NCBI GenBank assembly: GCA_910890315.1
Contig: CAJVGD010000030.1
Coordinates: 1 to 63,143 of the forward strand
Reading direction: 5' to 3'
From: Serendipita indica DSM 11827
Taxonomy: Eukaryota; Basidiomycota; Agaricomycetes; Sebacinales; Serendipitaceae
DNA length: 63,143 nt
Shown here: positions 11,178-22,802 of the stretch, one piece after another
How positions within the stretch are numbered: position 1 is the stretch's first letter
Layout of the letters: each line of letters begins with the position of its first letter
Program-made: the position numbers and the translations under genes
Notes under the pieces: generated by a model
Seen by the model: the letters and a program-made list of their open reading frames with translations, nothing else
Database searches by the model: none
What the model was told of the DNA's origin: nothing

Positions 11178-13802
11178 TCAGTCATCCTCGCCAACAAACT
11201 CTGCAATCCATTTGAACACCTCGTAGTGCCACTTGAGCGAGTTTTCGGGCTTGAGTACCCAGTGGTTCTCGTCGGGGAAATAGAGGAATCGACTTGGGAT
11301 CCCACGTCTAGAGCAAATGGGTTCAATGCACGCCAAGACTTTGCAGTGAGGAGACCTACTGTTGGAGTGCGTGAAAGGCCGCGATGCCTTCAGTCTCTGG
11401 CAGTCTATAGTCTTTCCCACTATGAATAATAAGCTCCGGCGTACTCCACTTGGGAACAAGGCGCGATGGATTGAATCTGTGTAATCGAATCAGATTATGA
11501 GCTTGAATTAAGGGAATCTGTACTTTTCAGTCGCTTTCGTGATCCATGGTGGTCCTCCAAAGTCGTGATTGAACTAGTGGGTCGTCAGACATATGTAAAA
11601 GGAATAAAATGACTTACGAAGAAAAGTTCGTCCGTCGAATACCCATTATAGTGTGTATCGAACACCTATGACGATTATAAGGATGAATAGGTTGGGAGAG
11701 AGGATACTTACGCCGTCATGGCATACAAGAGCTTTGAACCCAAACCCAAACTCTGGGTGGCTCTGGATCCAGTTGATGGCAAACCCACCATACGATGCAC
11801 CAGCCGCTGCAGTGCGCTTGGGATTAATCTCTGGATACCTATCTAGGACGTATTTCCACCCTGCAATCAAATCCTGGAATGGTCGACCTCCCCAGTCTTC
11901 GGTGATGGCGTCCGTAAAGTCTACCATGGTCAAGATCAAGCGCTAGTACGTGGAATGGGGACATACTCTGGCCATAGGTCGTGCTGCCCGTCGGATTGAT
12001 GAAGATGGTAAAGTACCCTTGTTGAGCGAAGACTTGGGCGGAAATAAGATATGAATCAACAGATTGCATGCACTCTACCATTTGGGTTCCATCGGGTACT
12101 CCAGCTATCTTCCCATGCACCCTGTGGTCCACCATGGATCAACAATACAGCCGGATACTTTTTGGTTTTGCCAGCCTCCCATCCCTTTGGCTTTATGGCG
12201 AATCCATGAACGCGTATGTTCTCTGCGCCAGTGAACCAAAACTCTTCACCAGGATCCAAATTCTTGCCCTCGAGAGCCTCATCACCGAAGGACGTGAGTC
12301 TCTGAATCTCGAGCGGACTTTCCGGATGATCGAGATTGGAGACGAGATATGCATTGTTGGGGGATGTAAGCGAGTTGGAGGTGTACAGGATTCGCCCGCC
12401 TGGTAATGACTGTGCACCGTTTGCTGCGTGAAGCTCGGTAAGGGCGACTGGAATCGCGTCGTCTTCAACAGCCTCGTCACTGACTAGAGGGGTAGACGGG
12501 AGTGGGACAGTAAAAACTTTGATGTGGCCCAGGTCACCAGCAGTGAATACTAGGCTGGCTCCATCATGGGAGAACTGTTTTTTGCATTAGATGAATGTTG
12601 ATGATGATTGATCACTAACCGAAATTGCATCGGGAGAACGGTCCCACTTGCTCGCCACGGTGAACCGGACATCCTTCTTCAGGTCGTATATGGTGATCAC
12701 CGCATGGTCGCTTTCATAACCGTCCTTCGCCATCTCGAGCCATACCACTTTGCTGCCATCAGGGCTAAATGCGGGGCTATGGGTCGCTCCCTGCTTGCTG
12801 CTCGTGAGACGCCGAGGCTTCTCTCCTCCCTTAATCGGAACAATGTATACATTTTGACGAGTATGGAGTGCCTCTGGCAAGGAGGGATCCTTGGTGGTAT
12901 AGACGATGTGAGTTGCATTGATAGAAAAGTCATCCGAACCGCCAAATGGTTCCACGGGCGTGTACTGCAGAGGGATGAGAAGCCGTCATTAAACTAATTT
13001 GACTAACATGTTCGCTCTCGAGCAAAGGCCGGTAGAAATTCTTGCCGAGTCTCCACGTCTCCTTTTCCTTGCTGAGGGTGACACCGAACAACCTCGACTT
13101 TTTCGGTCCACGCCAGGTGTCCCAGTGCCGTACAAAGGTATCATCAAAAACGTACGCTGTCGTACCCCGCGCTTCGTACTCTTCGTCTTGCTTTGCAACA
13201 GTCTCCAAATCATAGTCGGGGTAGACTAGAGCGGAAAAGACCAACAAGTGGCCCTTTTTGGTGAACTGAAAATTGTCTGCCGAGATTCCCTTGGGAAGAG
13301 AGCCAATCGTTCCTGCATGCGTAACTGTCACATGTTTTCCCTTCGTAGCCACGTCAAGAGCTTCAAGAGTCTGGACACCATCATCCTCTGTGACTTTGAC
13401 GAGCGTGTGTGAGTCGATCCAAAATACGCTTGATCCCTCGATCGAGGTGTGCGCAGAACCAGTCAGAGAGAGCACATGAACGGATTTCTCGGATCTAAGC
13501 TTGGTCAGTAGAGTTGCTCTGAGTGGCAATAGAATCATGCCTTACTTCTTCTTCGCAAATGAAAACTGTGAAACGACCACATATGCTAGGTCACCCGCCT
13601 CGTTGGCGACCGCTGCGCCTGGGCGGGGAAGTTCGAGCATATTCTTCGGAGTGAGGATATCTGGTCCATCTCTTAGCTTGAAGTGATTCATGTTTCGTCT
13701 CTTTGACGCTCGACCGTCCATCGAGGGCGCGAGCAACACTTGTTCTGCCATGACCGATCCGAGCAAAGCTGTTACAATAGTCAGAGATAGATTCAGGCGC
13801 AT
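11178..13802 (-). CDS. dipeptidyl-peptidase 5 (S9C prolyl oligopeptidase family), secreted
   Basis: Fungal DPP V-type serine peptidase that removes dipeptides from peptide N-termini. The signal peptide is MRLNLSLTIVTALLGSVMA, which decides the start at 13802. A long WD-like propeller follows (for example SPAFSPDGSKVVWLEMAKDG and YPDYDLETV). The catalytic domain has YPAVLLIHGGPQGAWEDSW, the serine in AAAGASYGGFAINW, the aspartate in LIIHSGKDYRLPETEG and the histidine in FPDENHWVLKP. It ends FVGEDD-stop. Several short introns interrupt it (near 11470-11640, 11940-12050, 12580-12620, 12960-13010 and 13500-13545). It starts about 100 bp from the divergent WD40 gene. With the M28 enzymes it would degrade extracellular protein. 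Confidence 0.92.
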
Positions 13803-13905
13803 TCCAGCAGTCCTGTGTCCCGTTTTCTCTAAAAGGACGGACGCGGTCGACTCCAAGTTTGTATAGGATCATGTGGATCACAACTTCGACCTTCCTTCCA
13901 CCCAC
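13803..13905. promoter_or_regulatory. divergent promoter region, DPP5 / WD40 gene
   Basis: Only 103 bp separate the two start codons, so both genes must share or overlap promoter elements here. No clear TATA box was seen. Confidence 0.5.
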
Positions 13906-16900
13906 ATGGAAGACGAGCCAATCTTGCTCCCACTCGTGCTTCCTGGGAGCGCAGAGGTAATCTCAGAGGCATGTAACAACGCAAAAACTACCGCGCTAGC
14001 GGGATGGAAACCGTCCAACTCCGGCGCTGAAGTCGCTTCAGTGGCGATGGGCTGCGAGGACGGATCCATATTTATTTTTGGACCAGATGTCCCCTCTACT
14101 GTATCAGATGTTTCTACTACGACAAACAAAGCATCTACTCAGCGGCCAACGAGCCCGCTACCGTCCATGATAGCAAATCTCACTCGGTTGCATGGCCACC
14201 CTCGCCAGTCCCGTCCAGTGTGGGGTCTTCGTACTTCAAACCGACATCTTCCACCAAGCCAACTACATTGCAGCCATCAAAATCACGCGTACAGGCAGGC
14301 ATATCAAAGGAGCAAGTCGAAGCGCCAAAGAACTATGTGGACTATGATGACGAGCCAGCAAAACTCAAATCATTACTCAAGGCCCGCGAACCGGTCAAAG
14401 ATCGTGGGCTGCTGGACAATCTCATTCCCGCATTACACATAGGTCACCATCATCATCGAGGAAGTAGTTCCGAAAATGCTTCTCAAGCTATCGATAAACA
14501 GTCCTCCTACTCCCAAGTATCAGTTCATGCTTCGTCAACTTCAACTTCCCCACCGGCTTCACCTACCGCCGCAAACCAGCGTCGTACCGAGTCATATTTC
14601 CAGTCCCCCATCTCGGAAGGTTGGGTGCTGAAAGTCCACGCCATGCCCCCGAGGCTTGCATTCGGGAGGGCGGTGACCGCTCTCGCGTACCTAGAGGAAG
14701 GCTCCACGTTAGTGTCTCTTCAAGAATGCGGGTAAGAATGCACTATATGATCCCTTCTTGCGCTGACACTGAATGCAAGGACTTTGTGCCTCTACTCCTC
14801 CGCCGATGGGGCTTGCCTATCGTCCATGCAAATTACCAGCACCTCATCCATAAAGCCACCTACCAACATGCCAGCCATTGAGGGCTCACTCAAGGGCGTA
14901 TGGAAGTGGAAAAAGTTAGCATATGGGAGCGTGGCAGAGGTAAGCAATTTAAAACCTGTTTTTTGTCACCTGTTCATGCCCATTGAAAGACTAGATTCCT
15001 GTTTGTAGCCGCTGCCGATATTACGACCACCTGGGACGAACCTATTCACAAAACACGCATAGCCATTATCAAAGTTAAAACTTCCGCGGAACGCGACTCC
15101 TCCGTGGCGTCGGAGTATCTGAGCAAGATTGGTGAATGGGTTGTTGACTGTGCATTGGAGACGGTGGGAATGGTTGAGGATCCAGCGGGTAAGCAGCAAG
15201 GTCCCTCTCTTTGCATAGAATGACACATTCGAAGGCCTCCCCGTGTTCTATCATACTACCCTATCTCATCAGTTGATATTCCACAAGATACACATACTGG
15301 ACAAGGTCAAAGTTCACATCCCACCGCTCGAGGAAGAAGCGTCTGGCAGCTCCATAAGCCTCCCGCTGACAACTATACCTATCCCAAATCCATTCAAGTC
15401 ACGTCGTCCACGAGGTACCAGACCAAAGTCTGTATACGATATACGGACAAACGAGGAAGGACGGGTGGAACTTGAACCCATGGGCGATCCAATTCCTACT
15501 GGTTTTTCCGAGGCTGATGAACCTACTATCATCCTCAATAACATGAAAAACGAACAGCCAATCATCATTTATACCACCAATTGTGCCAATGTATGTTGTC
15601 GGTGGAAATCATCGCCGCTTTCCTGACCTCGATCAGGTTTTTATAGTTCAGGATGGAAAAGTTGTGTTTGTAGAGCAAGCAAAAGTATCAAATATTCTCG
15701 AGGCCGTGATTTATGCGAGTGGAGCGTTCTCGCTTTGCGGAGAGGTATGCGGCGGTAATTTCATGCAATTCATAGCTAATGATACCATTTAGGACAAGAC
15801 ATACACATTCAATTTTGGTCATGGTCAGAATGGCAGGTGGGATTCTACTAGGTTCCATTCACAACTCGCTGATTTCGATGTCAGTTGCCATCTGGAGTTA
15901 TCTGGCACTCGCCCGAACGACGTAAACGAATTCACGGCTACCATCGACGATTGCATTATCAAAACGTCCAAGAACACTCGCGGTCTGCGACGAATACACT
16001 TGGCAATGTACTTGAACGACAAGCCCAAGAAGTTATGGAAGAGCAGGGCAACCTCCTCTAGTTGCTTCATCACAAGCTTACTCTCTATTGATCTTACCAC
16101 CATCATCCTTGGATACGGTGCGTCATTGATCCGACCAACATACTGATAACTCATGGGCAAAAGATGACGGTTTCATACGGAGAGCCTCTTTATCGGAAGT
16201 CATGGCTCCAAATGAAAGCGCCAAAGTATGCGGAGAGCCCTCGGATCAGGCGTTGGATGGAAAAATTGTGCACCTGAGCCTTGCACGCAATGAACGCTCG
16301 GGGGAATATTTCATTGTTGGGGGAACAGACAGCGGCGTAGTTGCCGTCTGGGCTCTCCAGTAAGTAAAATAACAATGACTTGGATCAGTTCTAATACCCT
16401 TAGATCACTTCGTCTCGTTGCGCGATGGACGCTGTTTGCCACACCGCTCGTTTCGGTCATCCGCTTGATGGACGATGCTGTAGGTCGGCTCAAGGGATCA
16501 ATAATGTGCGTAGCAAACGGAGGCACAACCGCATTGCTTCTTCTTGACTCTCTGGAGATGTAAGTCAACCCGTGTTCCATGCACATCTCAACGCGTCCAG
16601 AGCATTTACTGTACCTGGTGGCCCAGCTCGACTAGAGAAGGTCTGCATAGGAGAGGATAATCTCATGTTGATCTATTCAAACGATACTGGCCGACTTTGG
16701 GACATCAAGACGCAAGAGTTCTGGCGCTCGATGACTCGGGACAAGGCGGAAGAGTTGTTGGAACAGGGTGGATGGGTTGAATGGTACGAAACTCGTCTTT
16801 AGAATGTCGAACTTTAACTCTCTACCAGCTTAGTCGAACCAGGGGGGCCTTCATTTTCTACCCCAGCCCTGGGGTGCCTTCAGAGGTCGTTTACCTCGCT

Positions 16901-18884
16901 TGATACATGTGAGTTTATCCCTATCTTTGCATTTCATTGTCTCATCCTGCTTAGCGAGGACTATGATCATCGACCTACGGCACATCATGAGCGTGGGATC
17001 TGTGAAGTCCGAACCATCTACCCTTAGCCCTGGTCAATCAGAGCTCTACAAGTGTCTGCTTTCTTACTACCTAACAACTGGTCTCGATGAAGCCATTGAC
17101 GATGAAATCGTCAATAAACTAGAGATTGCGGTGATGCATCCGTACAATGGGTTATGCGGGTAGGCTATGAGCTTGTTCCTGCATTTTTGCTGATGATCGT
17201 AGCTTTGGTGGCGCAGCGGTACTGTTCAACCATACATCTCCCCGCTCCGCATGGACTCTTTCGTCAATAGCAACTACTATGCGCCTTTTGGCCATTTGCT
17301 CGATTTTGCGCGCCTGTGCGTCCATAGAAGGAAAGTCGATAGTGCCCGGTGCAGGCAGCAAGCTCACTTTCATTAGGGATGGACGAACACGTAAACACAG
17401 TCTCGATGTATTACACGACTTCACTTCAAGAGACCGTTGGGAAGCAATATCAGCCACCGTTGCTTAGTACCTTGGCGAGGTTTTGGTTTGATTCGAACGG
17501 CATGCGCTTCTTATTATTTTTCTTGAGTCATTTCTAACTTGATCAAAGCGGATATTAGAACTTGTGCACGAAACATCTTTGATGCGACCGTCGGGCAGAT
17601 GAGCGACGAGGCTGTGGTCGCGACCGTAGAAGAATTTAGGCATCGCCGTAAGTTGGAAGCCACCAAAGCGCATAGTCTCATCGGTATAGTTCCATGCCTG
17701 CAACCAGACGTTCATAAAGAGTCTCCCTGGGCAGTAATCGCACTTCTTGTCGTCGGCAATATTGCCATCGCCAGACATGCCGAACTCCCGCCTAAGTAAG
17801 ATTTTCATTCTCTACACGAGAGCTATCCTAACTCTTTCCAGTGTCGTGACTGATGTCGCAAATTCGATTGCAATGTTTCTGCATGACGAGTCCTCAGCGC
17901 ACCGTATCATTGGAATTGACTTGTCGTCGCGTGGACTGCAAATATGGCAAGCATATACGGACACGATGGAAATCCTCAGATCTCTCTTCGACCTGGCGTC
18001 CACCACTCGCAAGGATGCCGATCTGCCTAGCATCCGCAACGAAGCCACCCAGGCAAGGCTGGCCGTTCTTCACGTCGCGACGACTTGTACCCATCTCTTC
18101 ATGACAAAACTGCTTCTTGATGTCACACAACCGAGAACACCAGCACATAGCCGCTCGATTATGCAACTCTTGGCCTTCCTTATTCGAAAGGTTTGCCAGC
18201 CTTCTCCATCTGCCATTCCCGTGCTTACAATTATAGAAACCCTTGGTTCTATATCATAACATTCCTCGTTTGATGGAGGCAGTCGTCAAATGTATAGATC
18301 CAAACTCGGCTCTCCGCGAAACAGTGTTAGATGCTGTGACTGGTATACTCTCCGAGGTCGTCAGAGTGTAAGAATTTATTTTCGCCTCCAAAGAAAGGGC
18401 CGCTCATCTCCTTTAGATATCCCACCGTGGATTTCCATCCGGCATCTCAAAAATTGGTGGTGGGCACGAACGAGGGGGCAGCTATTCTTTACGACCTCAA
18501 GACTGCCACCCGGCTTTACGTCCTAGAGGGGCACAAGAAGCGCATATCTGCCTGCAGTTTCTCGCCAGACGGGCGTCGATTAGTAACCGTGTCTCTCGAG
18601 GAGAGTGTCGTCATGGTGTGGAAGGTTGGGTCTTCATTTACCAGCTTCTTTTATCCGGGCGCACCCCCTCGGCAAGGACATTCGGGCTCAGAGCCATTCA
18701 AGACGTTGAACTTCAATGTTGGGTCAGAAGGTGAAACGATCAAGCTCAATGCTGGCAGTAGCTGACGAAACAACTAGCTTTCATGACAACTGCAGCCACA
18801 CTGGAATGGCTGGGCTTTGACTGGCCCAGCGAGCGCAATGTTCGTTTGCGAATAAGAGAAAGTACCCTAACGTTTAATACATGA
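13906..18884 (+). CDS. WD40-repeat protein of the WDR7 / rabconnectin-3 beta type
   Basis: Large multi-exon protein. In animals this family binds rabconnectin-3 alpha and regulates the V-ATPase and vesicle traffic. N-terminal WD unit: VASVAMGCEDGSIFIFGPD. Middle: EYFIVGGTDSGVVAVWALQS, IYSNDTGRLWDIKTQEFW and the WDR7-like KAEELLEQGGWVEW. The C-terminal WD pair is YPTVDFHPASQKLVVGTNEG and ISACSFSPDGRRLVTVSLEE, then PFKTLNFNVGSEGETIKLN, and it closes with TLEWLGFDWPSERN and the stop at 18882-18884. Between about 14100 and 14160 the frame switches by one base (the later frame reads QSIYSAANEPATVHDSK), so an intron or base error lies there. The last splice near 18763-18777 is also uncertain. Start chosen at ATG 13906. 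Confidence 0.8.
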
Positions 18885-18891
18885 AAATCTC

Positions 18892-21578
18892 CTATGCCTG
18901 TACGACCATTTGGCCCCCTTGAGGACCTAATCCTGTCCTTACCAGATCCTCTTTTCTCGCAAAGATTTCTGCGAGGATAAAGGCCGCTAGAGACGAATCA
19001 CCCCAGTAACTCGAATGTGCAGTGATCATGTCTACGTATTCACTGATTGTACTATTCGGTGGGAGGTAGAAGTCGATTGCTCCATGGGGGTTCAAAGCGG
19101 CAAACCTAGTTCCTTCAGCAATGTCAACTTTGAAGACCAAAAAATAGCTCGCCTGCGCTCTGCCCTGCTACCTTGTAACTTATTTGGACCACCGCCGAGT
19201 TCGAATTCAGTCTCCTCTTCGTCGTTTACGCCGGTGTCACCAGGGGCGGCGGTAGTCGTGAACAGGCCGTCAAACATCTTCGACATTCCCTTCTGGAAGG
19301 AACCTAGCATTGTTCCTGTAATACTGGGTATTGCGATTGGGGGCAGCTCAGCCGCACGCCTATGAGAGTTAGAGGGACCTCAGCGGTGCAGTTTGAGAAC
19401 ATACACTGAGTCTACACATGCGTTGAGCTTGTAGCTGTTACAATGTTCTGTCAAATTGCTTCCAGTAAGCATCATTCCACTCACGCAATCGGATCGGACA
19501 GCTGAAATATATTGTAGAGAGAGTCTACAGCCATGCAGCCGAACACGCCAACGCGGTCTAGCTGGAGGCAGAGGGTTAGGGCGGAGTACCAAATATAGTG
19601 AGCCTACCGCTTCGTCTGGAGGCGACTGCATGGTACGTTCTCGTCCCTTGGAAAGCTCAGAGACAAATCATATAGGGAATTATCTAACCTTTCTTGCGAT
19701 GAGCTGTGCTTGGTTGATGTGCAAGAAAATTGCGAGCGGACTGCCGATCATGAACAGGGAACTTCGAAATGATTAGATCTACACGTCATACTGGTAAATT
19801 AGCCCACCTGACATTGAATAAAAATTGGTTGATTGGAATTTCGATGGATGGATCGAGTAAGGGTGGCTGCAATGTCGGCTGAGACGATAGAATGTGAGTG
19901 CAGATAGGTGATCCAAGTGAGTGCGCAACAATATGCTGGGAGAAGTCAACGGAATTGTATTAGTACGTCTTTTATAGCGTACGACGCGACCATTCTGAGC
20001 GAAGTTTGGATTTCGGGCACACCACAGGCTGTATACTCGATTTGCTTGACGACACACAGACTCGATCATTTTTTGTTGATGGTGGCTTTAGGAGATTTAG
20101 TTCAGTAGACACCGCAGAACGTTTGGATACCTCATGAAAAAAGGAATATCTATGAGAACGTCGTTCATCATCTCCCTAACCATGCTGCCCGGGCTTCAGT
20201 TATTGCGCTGTGTACTCACAAGACACTGACGGTACATGCTGTTTAAGAGTCACATCTGCCAGGGAGAAGCGGTTATCCAATCCATCCTCTGCGCGGCGAC
20301 GTGACTCTTGATCGTCAAGTTTGAGATTTGCTCGCCATTGAATTGGCAGGAATTGAACGTTATGTGACCGCATGATAGAGTTGAGAGCAGGTGACATAGC
20401 CTGTTTGCTAAGTGTGTATAAGAGGAGAGCAATCTAGATATTCGCGCTTACCGTGCGACCATACGCATGAGATTAACCATGTACAAAAAGTTGTATGATT
20501 CATACTGGGCCGACAGCCCTTGTCCTATTCCGTGGACGACTAGAATAAGGTCCGTGACGTCTTCCGACCACCCTTCCCCAACTTTGGCATCAGGTAAAGG
20601 GGTCCCTGTCCTTGAGTTTCGTTGATCCAGCGACTTCCGACCTCGAGCTTCACTACTCGCAGCCTTGACATCCATGGATTTGCGCCGAGAAACTCGGTCA
20701 GCTGCAGATGTATCCAGTTGAGTGGTTGATGACCTTGAAGGTGAAACAGATGCGGGCCTCGATGGGACATTGGCTCGCCGGACTGCTTCATCATACCCCC
20801 GGTAGACCACAGGTGCCGAAGGATAAGGCGAGTTCGACTTGCTACCTCTAATGGTCGCAAATATGGCCGAAGAGAGCTTGTTTGCAAATGAGTTGTAGAT
20901 CAATCGAGCTGTAAATGCGTCGTCGAAGAACACCGCGCCGTCTGAATGCTTCAAAGGGTGCTTGAGTTTCTCGTAGGCGACTGCACCAGCCTGCAGGGCT
21001 GCAGTGACTTCTTCCTGATACGAAAGCTCCCAAGGTCTTATAGTATGGTACGCATCTTCTAGGTCCGAGGCAAGGGGTTCATCCACTGGACGATTCTTGG
21101 TAAATATTGAATGACACGTCAGGAATGACTACTAGAGAACGTACCGCGTCGTACATCCAGATTGTCCTCCGAACTCGGATTGGTGGCCCGGATAGCTTCC
21201 AGAAAACGGCGTGCATCTGCACCACATCAAAGACAAGATCTCGGTAAAGAGGAGGAGTTTGCTTACGGTCATAGTGCGAACATCTACCTCAAATAAACGT
21301 TCCTTTCCAATAGCAACCCCTATGCTAGGATCGTCCTCTATTTCTTCGACCGCCGTCAACGGTGGCTCGTCGTCTATTACGTCGTTGATCGGTGTTGAAG
21401 AAAGTCTTTCTTGATCACTGAGGTTCCTCCAAGCAGCTTCGCATCCATTAGACTCATCGCGACTGAGTTTCGTCCACGATCCAGTGGATATTTTCGCAGC
21501 TGGGGTTGCAAGCAGCTCTAAATGGGCAACGCCATGCGACGAATGCCACCACCGGACGTGTATCTCTGGGCAAGACAT
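18892..21578 (-). CDS. DDHD-domain phospholipase (PA-PLA1 / Yor022c-like)
   Basis: Phosphatidic acid-preferring phospholipase A1 family, membrane-associated. The N-terminus reads MSCPEIHVRWWHSSHGVAHL. A Ser-rich linker carries SRPASVSPSRSSTTQ. The family signature DLILVVHGIGQGLSAQYESY is followed by FLPIQWRANLKL. The probable nucleophile is in AHSLGSPICTHILSS near 19900. The DDHD part includes LFMIGSPLAIFLHINQAQLI, RVGVFGCMAVDSLYNIFQ, and the last exon NPHGAIDFYLPPNST and ITAHSSYWGDSSLAAFILAE. It ends GGQMVVQA-stop. At least eight short introns separate these blocks. It is convergent with the WD40 gene (8 bp between stops) and divergent from the ribosomal protein gene, 78 bp away. Confidence 0.88.
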
Positions 21579-21656
21579 CTTGAAGATGAATGATGGTTCC
21601 CAGTCTTGAAGGCTGGAGGCGTCGGTCGAGGTCAAGTCACAAAGTTGGAGCCGACC

Positions 21657-22624
21657 ATGTTCAGACTTCGTCCGGCGACCCGCACAACACTCTACAGACA
21701 GACGAGACCTGTCATATTACCACGGAGATTGTTGGCAACGCATGCAGAGGAGGGCGTTTCACTTTCAGGTCGTGCCAACAGGCCTGAGCCGGCAGACGAC
21801 TCGGAATCATCAAAGGTTCAGACGAAGCCAGGAGCTCTGAGAGAACATCTCGGGATCGACGTTAATCCAAACCATGGACTTTATCACTTTTTCCGCAAGG
21901 TCGAGGATGAAGACCAACTCCACGGATTTAAATATGTGCTTTTCGAAGGACTTAATGACCTTGTACATGGAGGGAGTACGTGAAAAAATCAGTTAATGGC
22001 TCCTTATTTGCCTTACTCACTTCCTTAGGTCGTTCATGGACCACAGCAGAACTTCGTCGAAAATCGTTCCGCGATTTGCATATTATCTGGTATATGTGTA
22101 GAAGGGAAATCAATCTTCTGGCGACACAAAGGGCGGAAGTCAGGAGACTTCACCATCTCGCCAGCTACGCGTCCACCCCTATCTCGAAACGCGCCCGCAT
22201 GGTAAGTATTCACCCCGGGAGTTTCAAATGTTCTAATAGTGCTTTTTAGTGTCGCAAAACTTGTGCTCGGATCAAGTTCGTACTCAATGAGAGGCGGCTG
22301 GCCTACCTCGACGCAGATACCCGCATTCAGTGGAAGCATCGCCCGGGATACAAGGACCCAAAGAAGAAGCCACCTACAAAGCTTGTTCGTGGCCCCAAGA
22401 TGACCAAATCTGACATCTACGAGAAGATGAAGAAGCTCGGCGCGAAACAAAAATTGAAGCACATTCACCCAGAATTGCGAAAACGCCCGATGCTTATGCT
22501 TCGTTGGGCCGGAAGGAGAGGTGCTGCAAAGCCTATCACCTTTGAGTGTAAGTTTTACATGTCTTAGTTGTGTTGGTTCTAATACCATATCCCAGCGGAT
22601 ATTCCTGGAGAGAGGGATGCGTAG
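21657..22624 (+). CDS. MRPL4: mitochondrial large-subunit ribosomal protein uL29m (MRPL47 / yeast MRPL4)
   Basis: Component of the mitochondrial 54S ribosome. The N-terminus is Arg-rich and free of acidic residues ([20 protein letters not shown]), fitting a mitochondrial presequence. The MRP-L47 domain follows: [38 protein letters not shown] and [20 protein letters not shown]. Introns start near 21977, 22203 and 22549; all are GT..AG. The final exon reads DIPGERDA-stop. ATG 21657 is the only start that gives a presequence. No frame problem was seen. Confidence 0.93.
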
Positions 22625-22802
22625 AATATGATATCGTTCTAGTGACTGAATTTACATTTTGTGCCTTTCCTCCAACTTGACCACGTGAGGATGGGATCGG
22701 ATAAGTCAAGATGCTTCAGAAATTAAAGGCGTTAACTTCTTCATCGAATTTGCAAGCTCTATCGATGTACGGTTCCGAGCCAGCTGGTTGACCCGAACCA
22801 CG

